Origin: Theocolax elegans
Lineage: Eukaryota; Arthropoda; Insecta; Hymenoptera; Cerocephalidae
Assembly: GCA_026168455.1 (NCBI GenBank)
Contig: CM047426.1
Span: 33,725,058 to 33,789,057 of the forward strand
Length of the DNA: 64,000 nt
Direction of reading: 5' to 3'
Shown piece by piece: positions 12,415 to 27,000 of the stretch. The notes beneath the pieces are model-generated. The model searched no databases and was not told where the DNA came from. It saw only the letters and a program-made list of their open reading frames with translations. Numbering within the stretch: the first letter of the stretch is position 1; every line of letters starts with the position of its first letter. A program made the translations under genes and the position numbers.

Positions 12415-14880
12415 CGAGTAAAAGAATGCAACTTAGCAGTTGAGTATAGATTTGTTATTTAAATTTCAAGGATAAAAATCTAAAATCTATTAAAATTATT
12501 TTTCATTCAAACGATATAGTTCATTTACTATTCATCACGCATAATAACTTATTTTCTTTACTATATTTCTTCAATATTAAATTTTAGTTATTAACTATTA
12601 AGGAAATAATAAATTTTTAACCTCAAAATTTAAATAATAATTTACTTAAATGTGAAGAAATATAATGGTTTGATAGTTCTACCTTTTATTTGCTATCCAT
12701 TAAACGTTTCCTCTTGATTCAAGTTTAATAATAGATTTGTGAACATTATTCTACACCTCATCCCTTCGTTCTCTCCAAGCAGCAATTAAAAATCGTCATC
12801 GTGTCAAAATCTAAATTCATTCGTTTGCAACAAAGCATTATATTAATGTGTTTCTGCACAAGAAGAGTCGATTGATATACGCGGATGTTAAACGCACCGA
12901 TGACCGTTCATCTATTTTATATATAACACTACAAACGAGCGAAAATTGCAAACGCTATCACTATTATTACTGGTTTATGCTATTTCGTCATCTCCTACCC
13001 AAAATATAGTAATACCAGCATTTTTGTGACTTTACTGTGACTATACTGAATATGTCGTGTCGCGTAAATGTAAATGTAATAATAATTACCATGATAGGAC
13101 GAAAAACTTGTGTCAGATCAGCTGTTCGGAAAAAATTAACTACAAAAAGTCATAATATTTGGTCACGGTAATTTTTAGACAACTGATCAACTGTCCCATG
13201 TTCATCGTGTTTTCACGATAATTTTATAAAAAAAATTTTCTCTATATGTAAAGTTATTTTGATCAGCTTTGTAAGGGGAGAGAAGCAATTGACGTTTCTC
13301 CGTTTTCCTTTAATGGTGGCGCTAGCTTTAGTATAATTTCCCCTCGAATCTAAATTACAATCTCTCGGTCTGCCGACCCGTTAACTTTGGCCCAAGATCT
13401 CCAAGAAAGAGAAGGGGAATATGCTGCTTTGCGTGACTCGCTTGGCCATTATCGCTCGGGTCTATAATGCTTTCTTCCATCGGTGCATAATGCATAATAC
13501 CGCGTATCATCAGGGAAAGAGGAAAAAAGAAAATAAAATAAAAAACAGATCACCGCGATTAGTCTTCCAGGATAAATATGTATTTTCTCTCTCTTTCTTT
13601 CTCGTTCGAATTCAAGATTACTCGTTTTTTTCGGTCACCTTCCACTTGTACTGGGTATACTTTTTGTGTCTGTTCGTGATAGTTAGAGTTTTTATAAATC
13701 GGGTTCCGTCGATCTGCTGATAGCACGTATAAACATTTAAAAATGGTTGTATTTTCAAATTTAGTAAACCATTGGACAAAAGTAACTTATACTTGATTAC
13801 TATAAACTCCCATTGATCGATTAGTCAGTATGCTAAAGTGTTTGATTATTTGAATTTTGATTCGAGCTTGCTTTATCTTCGATCTAGACAACCTCGGAGT
13901 GAAAGCCGTTTTGTTCGCAGTAATAAGAGTAACGGAGCTTATACGACATGTCACTGATACGTTCTTTGCTATACATTGCACGAGTCGGTACTTCTACATT
14001 GTAGCCACTGTGCCTAACGGATTCAACGTACAAGACTTAATTATATTTCTTATTTCATTTCTCGTTACTAAGTAAAAGAATTTTCCAGTCATGTGTTTCC
14101 GTGCATCTAAAAATTACACGAAATAAAGTAATATATTTATACCAAATTCTTGTTGAAGCAAAATTTTTTGTAACTAACTATATAAAATGGTTATAAAAAG
14201 CTTAGTACCTCATACTAATATTCAAATTATTTTGATGGATTCGTTTTTTTTTTAGAATATCTTATAATACTTTCACAATACATAACGAACATTTATACGA
14301 TTTTTAATAAAAATTTCAATCTTGAAATGACTAAAAAAGGATTATATTAATGGTATTAAACTATTTTTTTAGCAGTAACACAATCAAGGTTTTTATTAGC
14401 GTGCGTTGGCTTTGCCTCTAGCAAAATACAAAGTGAGCAAAAGCGTAAAAAGGCAAAGCTACTAAAGCCAGGTGTATCGAGTCGGCTGCCAAGTATATCG
14501 TTATATAATTACCTTCCTTCCATCAACGGTATTTTCAGTTTCTTTTTTCATCTTGCCTTAATAATTTGCACTCTATATAAATTTTAATTACAATTTTACG
14601 AATGTCTGTTTTGGAAGAAGTAAATCGTATCAAGTTTCCATTAGTTAATTTTTTCTAATCAGGTGTTTATTTATAATCTAACAATATTTTAAACACGTAT
14701 ATATCTTTGGATTTACTAATACAATCTGTAAAAATAATGTCGTTCAAAGTTTACATATCATTTAAAAAATATTTAGTCAATTGCTGAATTAGAGATACGA
14801 TCTGAAATAATAACGGATAATGACAATAAAATATTACAAATTCTTTTACATTTAGAATCAAGATCGTACAATTATCTTTA
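12415..14880. other. no gene seen; AT-rich probable intron
   Basis: No conserved coding sequence. Imperfect inverted words occur around 14395-14490 (GGCTTTGCC ... GGCAAAG), too weak to call an element. Confidence 0.45.
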
Positions 14881-15106
14881 TTAAGGGGAATCCGTACAAA
14901 TTACAGATTTCTGTAATTGATTTTTCAAATATAGTTTTTAATTTTCATTTTTTTAAAATTTTTTTAGCACGCGCACAATTGTTACACATTGTAGAATATG
15001 CCTCAAATTATACAATTGAACAAATATTCAAATTGAATGATAAATTTGAAAAATCAATTAATATCGGTAAGTGTGTATTTTAAATGAAGGTGCGACATCC
15101 CCTTAA
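14881..15106. mobile_element. MITE-like element, TTAA family copy D (short)
   Basis: TTAAGGGGAATCCGTACAAA faces GTGCGACATCCCCTTAA, with TTAA on both sides. At 226 bp it is an internally deleted or variant member of the same family. Confidence 0.6.
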
Positions 15107-15449
15107 ATAATGCTATTAATTCAAAATCAAAAAACGAGAAACCTTTCAGTAATAAAATTAGATAATGTAATTTAATAACAAGTCTCGAAATTTACGAACG
15201 TAACGAAACATTAAGGTCATTGACCAGTGAGCATCTATATCGATTAAAACTCTTTTTTTGACATAACAAATATTTAAAATAGATACGAGTGAAATGACTA
15301 TAACGCGTCATACCAAATAAATTCTCACAACTCGGCAGACCTTTTCGGAATCGCGTGTTATGTATTTTCCCATCTACCGTCTTCGTAACTCATACTCCCT
15401 TAAAAGAAAATTACTATTTTCTTGTATCAAACATACTAATTTACATTTA

Positions 15450-15476
15450 TGTATATATTTTTGTTTCAGGTAAGCA
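15450..15476 (+). promoter_or_regulatory. spen: candidate recursive splice site (ratchet point 2)
   Basis: GTATATATTTTTGTTTCAG is followed directly by GTAAGCATGAC, with the AG|GT junction at 15469/15470. The nine bases after the junction nearly repeat those of the site at 2060. The spacings (13.4 kb from site 1, 18.3 kb to the RRM1 exon) are in the range seen for ratchet points in long fly introns. Confidence 0.5.
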
Positions 15477-18400
15477 TGACAAAAGTGGCTTAAGATGACG
15501 GATTGAGGCTCCTGTGGAAAAGAAAGAAATATCATTCGACTCATTAACGAATGCATAAGTAGAAATTTTTGTTTATGTTGCATCATTAGTGTCTGTACTG
15601 TTGATATATTAAGAAAAGTGATTCTTTAAAGCAAAAGAGCATTCGTTATTGTTAAATATTGACTCACTCATATTAATATTCATAAATAAATATTGCTATT
15701 TTGGCAATTAACAAATTTACATTTGTTGCAAAAAATGTGAAACAAAATGGTGGTCATTTTCTTTACGCTGAAGGATCTCTTTTCTCAATGAGACAATTTC
15801 GATTTTCAGACGGTGAAGTATGGTTTGATCTATCATTCTTTACTATGTAACTAACTCGATAGAATGAGTTTAAGCGCCCCTTAGCGTTCATACCATACGT
15901 TTTGAAAATCGAGATAACCAGAAATTAAACAAATAATAGTTGTAGATATGAATGTTTTGTAAGTGTATCAACTTATATGAACGAATACATGGATATATAG
16001 ATATATCCATGAATTGTAGAATTGACATTTTCTTGGAAAAATTACTTCTAACGGTGCTTACTACGAACAAACATCAACACAATTCTATATGCATTGTAAA
16101 AATTCTACATGCTGTATCTAGACTTCGTTATTCTATTCTCATTGGGTAATACACGAATATTATATGTAGTTTCTTAGAATTTCTTAAAGCATCATTATAT
16201 TAGTATATTAGACACTTAGAAAAAACTTTCTTATACTCAATATACATGTATATTAATTTATTGATTTAACTGTTAGTACTAGAAAATCAAGAAAAATTAA
16301 ATATCAAAAGAGATAAGGGTTTCTTTCGTTCAAATTTCTTTAAAATTTGCGCGTCGATTTATCCAGTTACTCTATTTTTAAGTGGCACACCGATATTTCT
16401 GTTACTCAATTTTGAGGGAGGCTGCGCACGAGGTCGTTCGACGGTCAGATTTGTTCTTTTCAAGTGACACTTGACGTCTACTGGTCGCAATCAGCCGGTT
16501 GCAGAGCGCGCACGGCATTACAATTGCCCATGCGCGCGACTTTTATTCAGCTCCTTTGTGTAATCCTGTAGTGTAGAACACTTTGATAAATATTAGCGGA
16601 AAGTGAGTGCATATATGTACGTGTAATGTCCTAAACGCTAGAAGTAGCAGTAGTTAATAAAAATCTAATTTCTCATAACATTCTTATATTAATGAGAATA
16701 AGATGAAAATATATTTGATTTTTAGTAGATAATGTAATGTATATAAGGACAATATGATTCTCGTAATGTGTGCGTGCGCGCGTGTGTGTAATCGAACAAA
16801 GCAGCACTAACGATTAGCTCGAAATAAGCAGGAGGATATGGCGCGATATATTACCGCACTTTTGCGCTAAAAAAAGAGAAACTATCCCGTATAGGAGGAT
16901 AGTCAACGGAGTCCTGTTCGCGCATCGATTTTTCAACACGTGTACCGCAAAAGGACAAGGACGGTTTACTTCTTGTACATATACTCGCGCGGTTCACGGC
17001 CAATGAAGCGCGGCGCGTCTCCCCTGTATAGGAACGCGTGGACCGTCGGGTTTTATCCAAAGCTCTCTCTGTCTCTCTTTTTCTCTTCTCCTCTCTTCTC
17101 TTCTTGCATTATATTACTCGCGCACGTAGAATCTTTTCTTACATGCGTATACACCTCTCCCTATATATATATTCTTCGAGGGAACAGTCGCATACGCTTT
17201 TCTCCTTTTGTGTACGCTTATGCCCTCCCTTCATTTCTTCCTTTCAGTCTATTTTGCGTTCAAGTTCTATCCCCTTGTTGTTTTCGAGGCCTCTCCTCTT
17301 ACACGCGAGAACCGAAAAAAATATATACGCGCTCATTGTTTCCCGCGTTGATCGTGACGGAGATGAATAGCCTCGCATACGGATAAAAAGACTTGAGATG
17401 CGTATATGGAACGCGCATGGGGACCAACGTACTTGCCGCGTTTCGCCAAAATTTTTGGTCATTCAGGTTATTTGGCTGGTAATCTTTAAGGTTTTAATCT
17501 TGAAAGCTTCGTTTAATACTATATCTTACCTTTTCCTCTGACTACCCAGTATTTACTTTCTACACAAACTCTCAGTGATTTTCCATTTATATTTCAACGC
17601 AATCTACATTTTTTTCTCATTCTTGAATAATATTTACAAAGAACAAACCTTATTAAAATATAAATATTTCTACTATACAGTTATTTATAATTTATCTATA
17701 ATAACATTTTATTAATAAAATTAGTTTTTTTATTGTACATAAGACTTATACTCCATAATGTAGTAAACATAATAATATACACGTAGTATATTATAAAATG
17801 CTGTAATTATTCAATATAATATTAACAGTGACATTGAATAAATAAGTTGAGCAGGTTCATATTATGAATTTAAGTCATCAATATTTCAGATTTACTTTGA
17901 TGTTTCAAGCAAACTATTTTTTTATATATTGAAAATAACAGAATTACAATTTTGATATTCTATAAGTATATTCATACTAAGAACTGGAGTACTGCTATAG
18001 CAACACAAACGCTGTGTAAAGTTTGATCTTTAGATGCATGGGTGCGTGTACACACACACACACACACACACACATATGTATGATTATACATGAATAACAG
18101 AAATACTTGAAAGGTAACGCGGGGTCAAATTGTGGTATTACATTTTAAAACGTGTCTAAAAAATGTTTTATGATACGTCTGTAATGTTCATAATAAAAGT
18201 GAGTCAGTGTCCTGATGGAACAACATTTTTATGCCTACTTATTTTACATGAGTTTCTGTTTAGAGGGAGTTTTTTTTTGTAAAAATGCTCGATAGTTAAC
18301 CTGTATTTTATGTTATATTCATGGAATAAAAAATCTTTACTGCTAATTTTTGTTATTTAAGTGTCGTAAAAATTTTTATTATCATCACAGTTAGCAAAGA

Positions 18401-19080
18401 AAACATTTTTCATGCATATGAATGCATTGGTTGGTACATTAGTTAAGATTCTGTAATTTTAAGCTCTTACTAGGTTTATTTAAAACAAAATTCTTATGTA
18501 CAATATTTATGCACGCTCTTATTATTACTTATTTTTATTATTAAAAATTGTTCAAATTTGAATCTGAGTATAATGACCATTTTACTTTTATTATAATTTA
18601 AGATGATAACTGTACTCAACCCAGCCAATTCTAAGAAATATAAATTATGTAATTTTTCGTTCTTAGTCGAAGTTAATGATTCATCTTTACCTTTCGCGTA
18701 ACCAAAGCAAAGGTCGTAACAAGTGATTACATCATACACACGTAGAGTACACACGAATATGAAAAAACAAAAGTATATATTTAAGAACTCGTTTGAAACA
18801 CGTGGGCGCATTAGCCGAAAACGAATGTTGCAAATTGAAATGACAAGATACATATATACAAAATAGATATGAAATGTTCGCAATAATTTGTTATATCAGT
18901 GGATACCAAGTTATCCGTGCTTCAACTCAGGTAGGAAATTCGCATATACCTGGAACGTATATACAAGCAAGCACCAAACGAGAATTGTGCGCCGGCGGCC
19001 TCGCGACGCCGTCTAAGGACTCTCGCGCACGACCGGCGCAAAAGAGAGGGGGATTTGGTGTAGCGTAGGATAGGGGAATT
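15477..19080. other. no gene seen; non-coding, with CpG-richer patch and CA repeat
   Basis: 16840-17460 is GC- and CpG-richer, with pyrimidine-rich runs on the plus strand. The open frames there overlap on both strands and show no conserved motif. A (CA)n repeat is at 18050-18074. The rest is AT-rich. Confidence 0.4.
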
Positions 19081-19345
19081 AAGTCTGGGACACGAGCTAG
19101 GAAGGATACCCGAGACATAGCGAGGGTAGGGGCGGGGTGGAGAGGGGGGAGGGGGTAGAGTTGAAGGGGGTTTGGTGCGGCAGGGAGGGGAGGGCGGCGC
19201 GGAGGAGGAGAGGTCGAACGCGCACGTAGACTCGGTCTGTACGCCGCAGGATGAGAGGGGAGGTCGAGGGCGTCAGCTGCGGGGCGAGAGCGGAGGGGCA
19301 ACGAGAAAAGAGCTCGCGCTGAGTCATAGCGACGTTGCCACGTCT
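19081..19345. promoter_or_regulatory. purine- and G-rich CpG island, possible promoter or G-quadruplex region
   Basis: The plus strand is extremely G-rich (GGGTAGGGGCGGGGTGGAGA at 19123, then further G runs to about 19200) and CpG-rich to about 19330. It is followed by a long TTCC/TTTC pyrimidine tract (19408-19508). In an otherwise AT-rich 34 kb this is the strongest promoter-like composition, but no exon or initiator can be assigned. Confidence 0.3.
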
Positions 19346-20400
19346 CCGCTTGCCCTCTCTCATCTCGTGGATTTTGCGCACGCTGACGAATGGCTTATAT
19401 ACTGCCCGGTCTCTTTCTTTTTATTTCTTCCTTTCTTCCTTCCTTACTTTCTTTCTGCCTTTCTTCTTCCTTTATTTCTCTCTTTATTTTTTCCTTCATC
19501 TCTCTTGCTCTGATTTTATATGCGGGAAAATAAATAATATCTTTCTTTCGACCAAGATATTTTCTCAGTCGGTATGTATGCGTTTTGGTATATTCTTAAG
19601 CATTCTTTGGTGCCAGAACCCAATATTCTTAACTAATAATATTTCCTGTAAACGTACATACCTATCACAGTCGCTTTATTCAGTTTTGTGGATATCATGG
19701 AAGGACTAAATAGTATTTGCGCGTGCGTGCTCCACAGGGCACGAGCGCGTGTGAAACGATCTATGTACGTTTATCAAAATGTGTTGCATAAATTATAAAT
19801 TATGATAACGGCACATTATTAGACATTAAAATGAATGTGGTACTCTCTTTTCGAACGAAAGTCTAGTTTTATGTTAGAAAAGACTCATTGTATAGTTTTT
19901 GATCACGATCGTTAGTAAGATTTCTCAAAACCTGATCTTTTTTTAAAAATTTCTAATTTTACAACGTTTTGATCTCTAGGTTGGACACCTCAGTAAGGAA
20001 CTGGAAATCTTATCTTAGATACATGTCGCAAGATGAACCGTGACATCATGATACTCTGCGGTTATATATACATATAATAAGAATGGACGACTATCTCTTT
20101 AGCGAGTGTATACAGTTAGTATACGCTGTTCTAAATTATATAATTTCAGACTATTTAAAAAAATATATTTGATAGAAAGCGATAGAACGATGTTACAATT
20201 TATGTATGTAAACGAATCTAACTTTTACCAAAGAGGATAATCCAACTTTCTTTGGCGGGTCTCTCTTGTAATATTCCACGTAGATATGAAGGTTCTGCAG
20301 AATTTATATTGCATGACGAGGGAAGAAGGCGAACCGGAGACGAGAGAAAAAAATGAGTGTTCCAAGGCCCCTCGGCGAGGGCATGACTCGCCATAATCCT

Positions 20401-23400
20401 CCCGTCTGGCTCCTCGAAACGTGTATATCTTTTATCATGGCCAACAAAAACACGATCGATTCCGCGACCAAATATAAATTTAAAGTTGTCGGTTAATATG
20501 GTCTGCATGCACGCGCGCGCACATACACCACTCCGTTCCGCAAGGTATCGTTGATAATTCCTAAGGGATCGACTAACATTTTCTCTAATAATGGACTCGC
20601 CAATTAAAATGAATTATTTCAGTTGTTGATCCACCATTATTCAAATATCTCCCAAATGAATCGTTGGAAACACTCTAATGCGCCGTTGAGTTGAAAATTT
20701 CGGTTTTGTAACCTAATAATTCTTTGCATTTATTGCTATTTTCGGTATCATTCAATTTGTTATTTCAGTTTTTATATAAACCTTATGTAAAGTTGTCATA
20801 ATTATAACTAGAATAATAATAAAGGTTCAACAAATGTCATAAAAAAGATCTTTAAAATTAAAGAGCGAATGAAGAATAAAAAAAAGGTTTATGTGACTTA
20901 AATTTTAATATCGCATGAAAGAGAACGGCAGATATATATCCAGCCACTCGAAAGCAAGATTCGATTATTCCCACGACTGCTCAATACTGAAGCACACGGA
21001 GAAAAAGAAAAAAAGTAGAGATTTCTTAACGAATTCCGTCGAGGGAAAATCCAAGCAAAACGCGTTAAACGTCAATTTCCGGGTGTTTCGTGGACAAGAA
21101 GCGTAGTCAAATAAAAGCGGAATCGCCGTTATATCCATTAACTTTCTTAAAAAGGTTGAAGCTCTGGAGAGGGGAAGACAAAGCGGGTGAATCCGTGCAA
21201 AGGGAAATCAGCAGATCAATTTTAGTCGGATGGAAAAGCTACATTGGAATACGGCACGACTCGCGATTTCTCGCGATACCAACGTGTCTTGTCGATCGAA
21301 GAAGATCGCCTAGGTATTCGAATGCTTGAATCTGAATAGGCGAAATTGTAATTCTTTAAAACCTAGCAACGAATGTTTAAATTTAGTACTTACTAAATAA
21401 TTAACTTAAAAAATCAGTTTTATGTATTAGATGATTTATAATATCAAAGTAATAAATCATATTTTAGAAATTGAAGCAATCTTTGTAACAAGTTGAGGAA
21501 TTCTTTTAAAACATTTAATTTTAAAGTTTAACCGTTAAAAATGTACAACAATATACCTACAAAGAAGAGTATACACGTTGAAGTAGGAATAAGGGATAAG
21601 GATCGAAGAAAGGAGTGTATCGGAGAACAAAAGCCTTCTTCCATTAGCAGAGCCATGTCGTGGTTCGTTTACTCCTTCCTTCGGTATATCCGTCGTCTTC
21701 GATATACGTACGATGCACAACTCGATGTCGCTGAACTGCAACGTGTTTAGTTCAAGAGTAAATATTTAACTGAAAAATTTTATGGAATTAAATACAATTA
21801 AATATAATATAATTACTAATTATACCGCAATATATTATTTCTATATTGCAAAAGACAATAATTGACATTTATTTTTAAAAATCATATAGTTTTTCAAATT
21901 CAAATAAAAGATTCAAATAAATTTAATTTTTACTGAACATAAAATGGAGAAGCCCCTCGCGCCATTCACGTCTTCCTTCTCCATTTTCGGTTTAGCTTTT
22001 TTTCTCTTTCTCTCCGATTCTCTCTGTCTTTCTCTAACGCGCGCTCACCAATGTATTGATCTAGCATTCTCCGCCTATTTCAAACGCGGAAAGACAAATG
22101 TCGACTGGCTTCCGAGGCGAATTCGCTCGATACCGGCAAATATTTTCATAAATCTTTTTCTAAATTTTGATTGCTCGTTTGAAAAAAACAAAAATTTCGA
22201 AGAAATACCTATTTAAAATAATCTTTCGATTTTTCAACGAATTTGAATTGTACCTGCTTTTCTATTCAACGAGTTTTTGTCTATTTGTATACTTTTAATC
22301 ATATTTTCATTCAATAATCGTTGGTACAGTTACAGTTGTACTTATAGGAAAATTGTTTTTGGTTACAATACTATTAGTTATTGAGTGTAAATTTATTCGA
22401 CAGACTAATACAAATGTACAAATCAACAAAAAATGTAGCCCATTATGAACATTGTGCACACTACTGTCGATAGATCCCTTCTCTTGATATTTAAATAAAA
22501 TAAAAAAATGTCAAATCAAAGTTGATTGGAATAATAGTACATATCACGACTATTATATATAATAGCAGATATGACTTTAGATAATGGTATTTATAATGTT
22601 ATATTCATTCAAGCCAAAATACAAAGAGAAAAAATTCGCTGAAACGACAATCATAAATTTTTAAAAACTAGTATATTAATAAACTCCTTCTTTCTCTTTC
22701 GATCTGCTGCTCGGAAAAAAGTAAATAGAATTTGGCAATAAAGGATTGTCCAGAACTGATTGATTAAGATTAAACGGTATCCGTTCTCACTTGGTCTCGA
22801 CAACGAACACAATAATTGAACAGCAACACACGAGTTGTAAAAACCCGGAACGGTCGGATCTGTTGGTACGTAAAACCAGGAAAAACGACGAATATATGCA
22901 GAATTGACGATTGTATATAGTTGTTGAGGGACAAAGCATTTGACCTAGAGGTTTCCCCGTCTCTGACTGTACAGCTATACCTTCATCGTAAAACCGAAAC
23001 AACCAAGATAACTCAGCCGCGAGTGCCGGTGTGCCATGACTCTTGTAATTTTTACTTCTTTCCTACTCCTCGTACGAGGATCCCAACGAACACCCGTATA
23101 CATGTAAGTCTTAGGAGAGAAAAAAGGAGGCAATCGTTGCACAGTCCGGAGTAACATTCCTACGAGGTACACGGCTATACGAGTGGATTGTAGGACACTC
23201 GACTCGATTGACTCGATTCTCTATCCGTTGTACGTACAATCTCCCCACGCTCCTTTTCCCCTCGTTCCCCTTTCGCGCGTATGTGAGTGTACGCTATGCG
23301 CGCGTGCGTCCCCTCTCCGACCAACGGGTTCGATGGAAAAATTGTCGAACCCCACCCCGAATGGCTCCCGGAATCGAAGAGAGGGGAATCAAAAAATCGA

Positions 23401-24075
23401 ACACATCGCGCACACGGTTTTCTATTTTTTACTATACTTACACCATCTTGCACTGTATTTTAAGCAAATCACCAAAATATATTCAATCTTTCTGTGTACC
23501 CTCGTTACAAAAGTTATTTTCTATTATTTTATTTCGTACATAATCTCAAGTCTCCGAAAAAGTATATATACATTCAAATGTGGGATACATTTGAAGCTGC
23601 GTAGTTGCCGGATCACACCGATTTTACGTGTCTATATAAATATTTGAGAGTGTGAGTGTGTCTCTGTGTGCGTGTGTGCGTCTGCGTGTATACGTACACA
23701 TATACACAGATGTCCGTCACTAACCGATAATTGGGGAAATGGTACCACGCCCAAAAGCAACGTTACAACCCTATACCCTCCTGCGCTGATAATCCTGTAT
23801 AGCTATTTTATATTAAACCTACAATCAAATGAAGTAGTAAATTGATCTATAAAGTAAATAAATTTATGAAATTATAAATATGTATCTATGCAAGTAGGTA
23901 TGAATATACGTATACATATACATATATATGTATACGTATATATATATATACATATAACAATGAGTGAGGAACCGCGGATGTATACGTGCGAACCGCGCGA
24001 GCGGAGACGAGAGACTCGCCAGGCTCGAGTGCTGTGCGGCTGCGTCCCCACCCTACTGCCTTCACTGTGTCGCCC
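20401..24075. repeat. tandem segmental duplication, copy 1
   Basis: This stretch is repeated almost exactly at 24087-27757 with an offset falling from 3686 to 3682 bases through small indels. All features within it, including the CpG-rich patch at 22900-23400 and the CA/TA-rich stretch at about 23650-23960, appear in both. Short open frames conserved between copies reflect recent duplication, not coding selection. Confidence 0.93.
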
Positions 24076-24086
24076 ATTAATCCCCT

Positions 24087-27000
24087 CCCGTCTGGCTCCT
24101 CGAAACGTGTATATCTTTTATCATGGCCAACAAAAACACGATCGATTCCGCGACCAAATATAAATTTAAGTTGTCGGTTAATATGGTCTGCATGCACGCG
24201 CGCGCACATACACCACTCCGTTCCGCAAGGTATCGTTGATAATTCCTAAGGGATCGACTAACATTTTCTCTAATAATGGACTCGCCAATTAAAATGAATT
24301 ATTTCAGTTGTTGATCCACCATTATTCAAATATCTCCCAAATGAATCGTTGGAAACACTCTAATGCGCCGTTGAGTTGAAAATTTCGGTTTTGTAACCTA
24401 ATAATTCTTTGCATTTATTGCTATTTTCAGTATCATTCAATTTGTTATTTCAGTTTTTATATAAACCTTATGTAAAGTTGTCATAATTATAACTAGAATA
24501 ATAATAAAGGTTCAACAAATGTCATAAAAAAGATCTTTAAAATTAAAGAGCGAATGAAGAATAAAAAAAAGGTTTATGTGACTTAAATTTTAATATCGCA
24601 TGAAAGAGAACGGCAGATATATATCCAGCCACTCGAAAGCAAGATTCGATTATTCCCACGACTGCTCAATACTGAAGCACACGGAGAAAAAGAAAAAAAG
24701 TAGAGATTTCTTAACGAATTCCGTCGAGGGAAAATCCAAGCAAAACGCGTTAAACGTCAATTTCCGGGTGTTTCGTGGACAAGAAGCGTAGTCAAATAAA
24801 AGCGGAATCGCCGTTATATCCATTAACTTTCTTAAAAAGGTTGAAGCTCTGGAGAGGGGAAGACAAAGCGGGTGAATCCGTGCAAAGGGAAATCAGCAGA
24901 TCAATTTTAGTCGGATGGAAAAGCTACATTGGAATACGGCACGACTCGCGATTTCTCGCGATACCAACGTGTCTTGTCGATCGAAGAAGATCGCCTAGGT
25001 ATTCGAATGCTTGAATCCGAATAGGCGAAATTGTAATTCTTTAAAACCTAGCAACGAATGTTTAAATTTAGTACTTACTAAATAATTAACTTAAAAAATC
25101 AGTTTTATGTATTAGATGATTATAATATCAAAGTAATAAATTATATTTTAGAAATTGAAGCAATCTTTGTAACAAGTTGAGGAATTCTTTTAAAACATTT
25201 AATTTTAAAGTTTAACCGTTAAAAATGTACAACAATATACCTACAAAGAAGAGTATACACGTTGAAGTAGGAATAAGGGATAAGGATCGAAGAAAGGAGT
25301 GTATCGGAGAACAAAAGCCTTCTTCCATTAGCAGAGCCATGTCGTGGTTCGTTTACTCCTTCCTTCGGTATATCCGTCGTCTTCGATATACGTACGATGC
25401 ACAACTCGATGTCGCTGAACTGCAACGTGTTTAGTTCAAGAGCAAATATTTAACTGAAAAATTTGATGGAATTAAATACAATTAAATATAATATAATTAC
25501 TAATATACCGCAATATATTATTCCTATATTGCAAAAGACAATAATTGACATTAATTTTTAAAAATCATATAGTTTTTCAAATTCAAATAAAAGATTCAAA
25601 TAAATTTAATTTTTACTGAACATAAAATGGAGAAGCCCCTCGCGCCATTCACGTCTTCCTTCTCCATTTTCGGTTTAGCTTTTTTTCTCTTTCTCTCCGA
25701 TTCTCTCTGTCTTTCTCTAACGCGCGCTCACCAATGTATTGATCTAGCATTCTCCGCCTATTTCAAACGCGGAAAGACAAATGTCGACTGGCTTCCGAGG
25801 CGAATTCGCTCGATACCGGCAAATATTTTCATAAATCTTTTTCTAAATTTTGATTGCTCGTTTGAAAAAACAAAAATTTCGAAGAAATACCTATTTAAAA
25901 TAATCTTTCGATTTTTCAACGAATTTGAATTGTACCTGCTTTTCTATTCAACGAGTTTTTGTCTATTTGTATACTTTTAATCATATTTTCATTCAATAAT
26001 CGTTGGTACAGTTACAGTTGTACTTATAGGAAAACTGTTTTTGGTTACAATACTATTAGTTATTGAGTGTAAATTTATTCGACAGACTAATACTAATGTA
26101 CAAATCAACAAAAAATGTAGCCCATTATGAACATTGTGCACACTCGTCGATAGATCCCTTCTCTTGATATTTAAATAAAATAAAAAAATGTCAAATCAAA
26201 GTTGATTGGAATAATAGTACATATCACGACTATTATATAGGTATAATAGCAGATATGATTTTAGATAATGGTATTTATAATGTTATATTCATTCAAAATA
26301 AAATACAAAGAGAAAAATTCGCTGAAACGACAATCATAAATTTTTAAAAACTAGTATATTAATAAACTCCTTCTTTCTCTTTGGATCTGCTGCTCGGAAA
26401 AAAGTAAATAGAATTTGGCAATAAAGGATTGTCCAGAACTGATTGATTAAGATTAAACGGTATCCGTTCTCACTTGGTCTCGACAACGAACACAATAATT
26501 GAACAGCAACACTCGAGTTATAAAAACCCGGAACGGTCGGATCTGTTGGTACGTAAAACCAGGAAAAACGACGAATATATGCAGAATTGACGATTATATA
26601 TAGTTGTTGAGGGACAAAGCATTTGACCTAGAGGTTTCCCCGTCTCTGACTGTACAGCTATACCTTCATCGTAAAACCGAAACAACCAAGATAACTCAGC
26701 CGCGAGTGCCGGTGTGCCATGACTCTTGTAATTTTTACTTCTTTCCTACTCCTCGTACGAGGATCCCAACGAACACCCGTATACATGTAAGTCTTAGGAG
26801 AGAAAAAGGAGGCAATCGTTGCACAGTCCGGAGTAACATTCCTACGAGGTACACGGCTATACGAGTGGATTGTAGGACACTCGACTCGATTGACTCGATT
26901 CTCTATCCGTTGTACGTACAATCTCCCCACGCTCCTTTTCCCCTCGTTCCCCTTTCGCGCGTATGTGAGTGTACGCTATGCGCGCGTGCGTCCCCTCTCC

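Noticed and set aside
16940..17386. Overlapping frames in a GC-richer patch, possibly a gene
   Set aside because: Composition driven (pyrimidine runs); open frames on both strands, none with recognisable motifs.
18494..18883. A 129-codon minus-strand frame
   Set aside because: AT-rich, hydrophobic low-information sequence with no domain or splice context.
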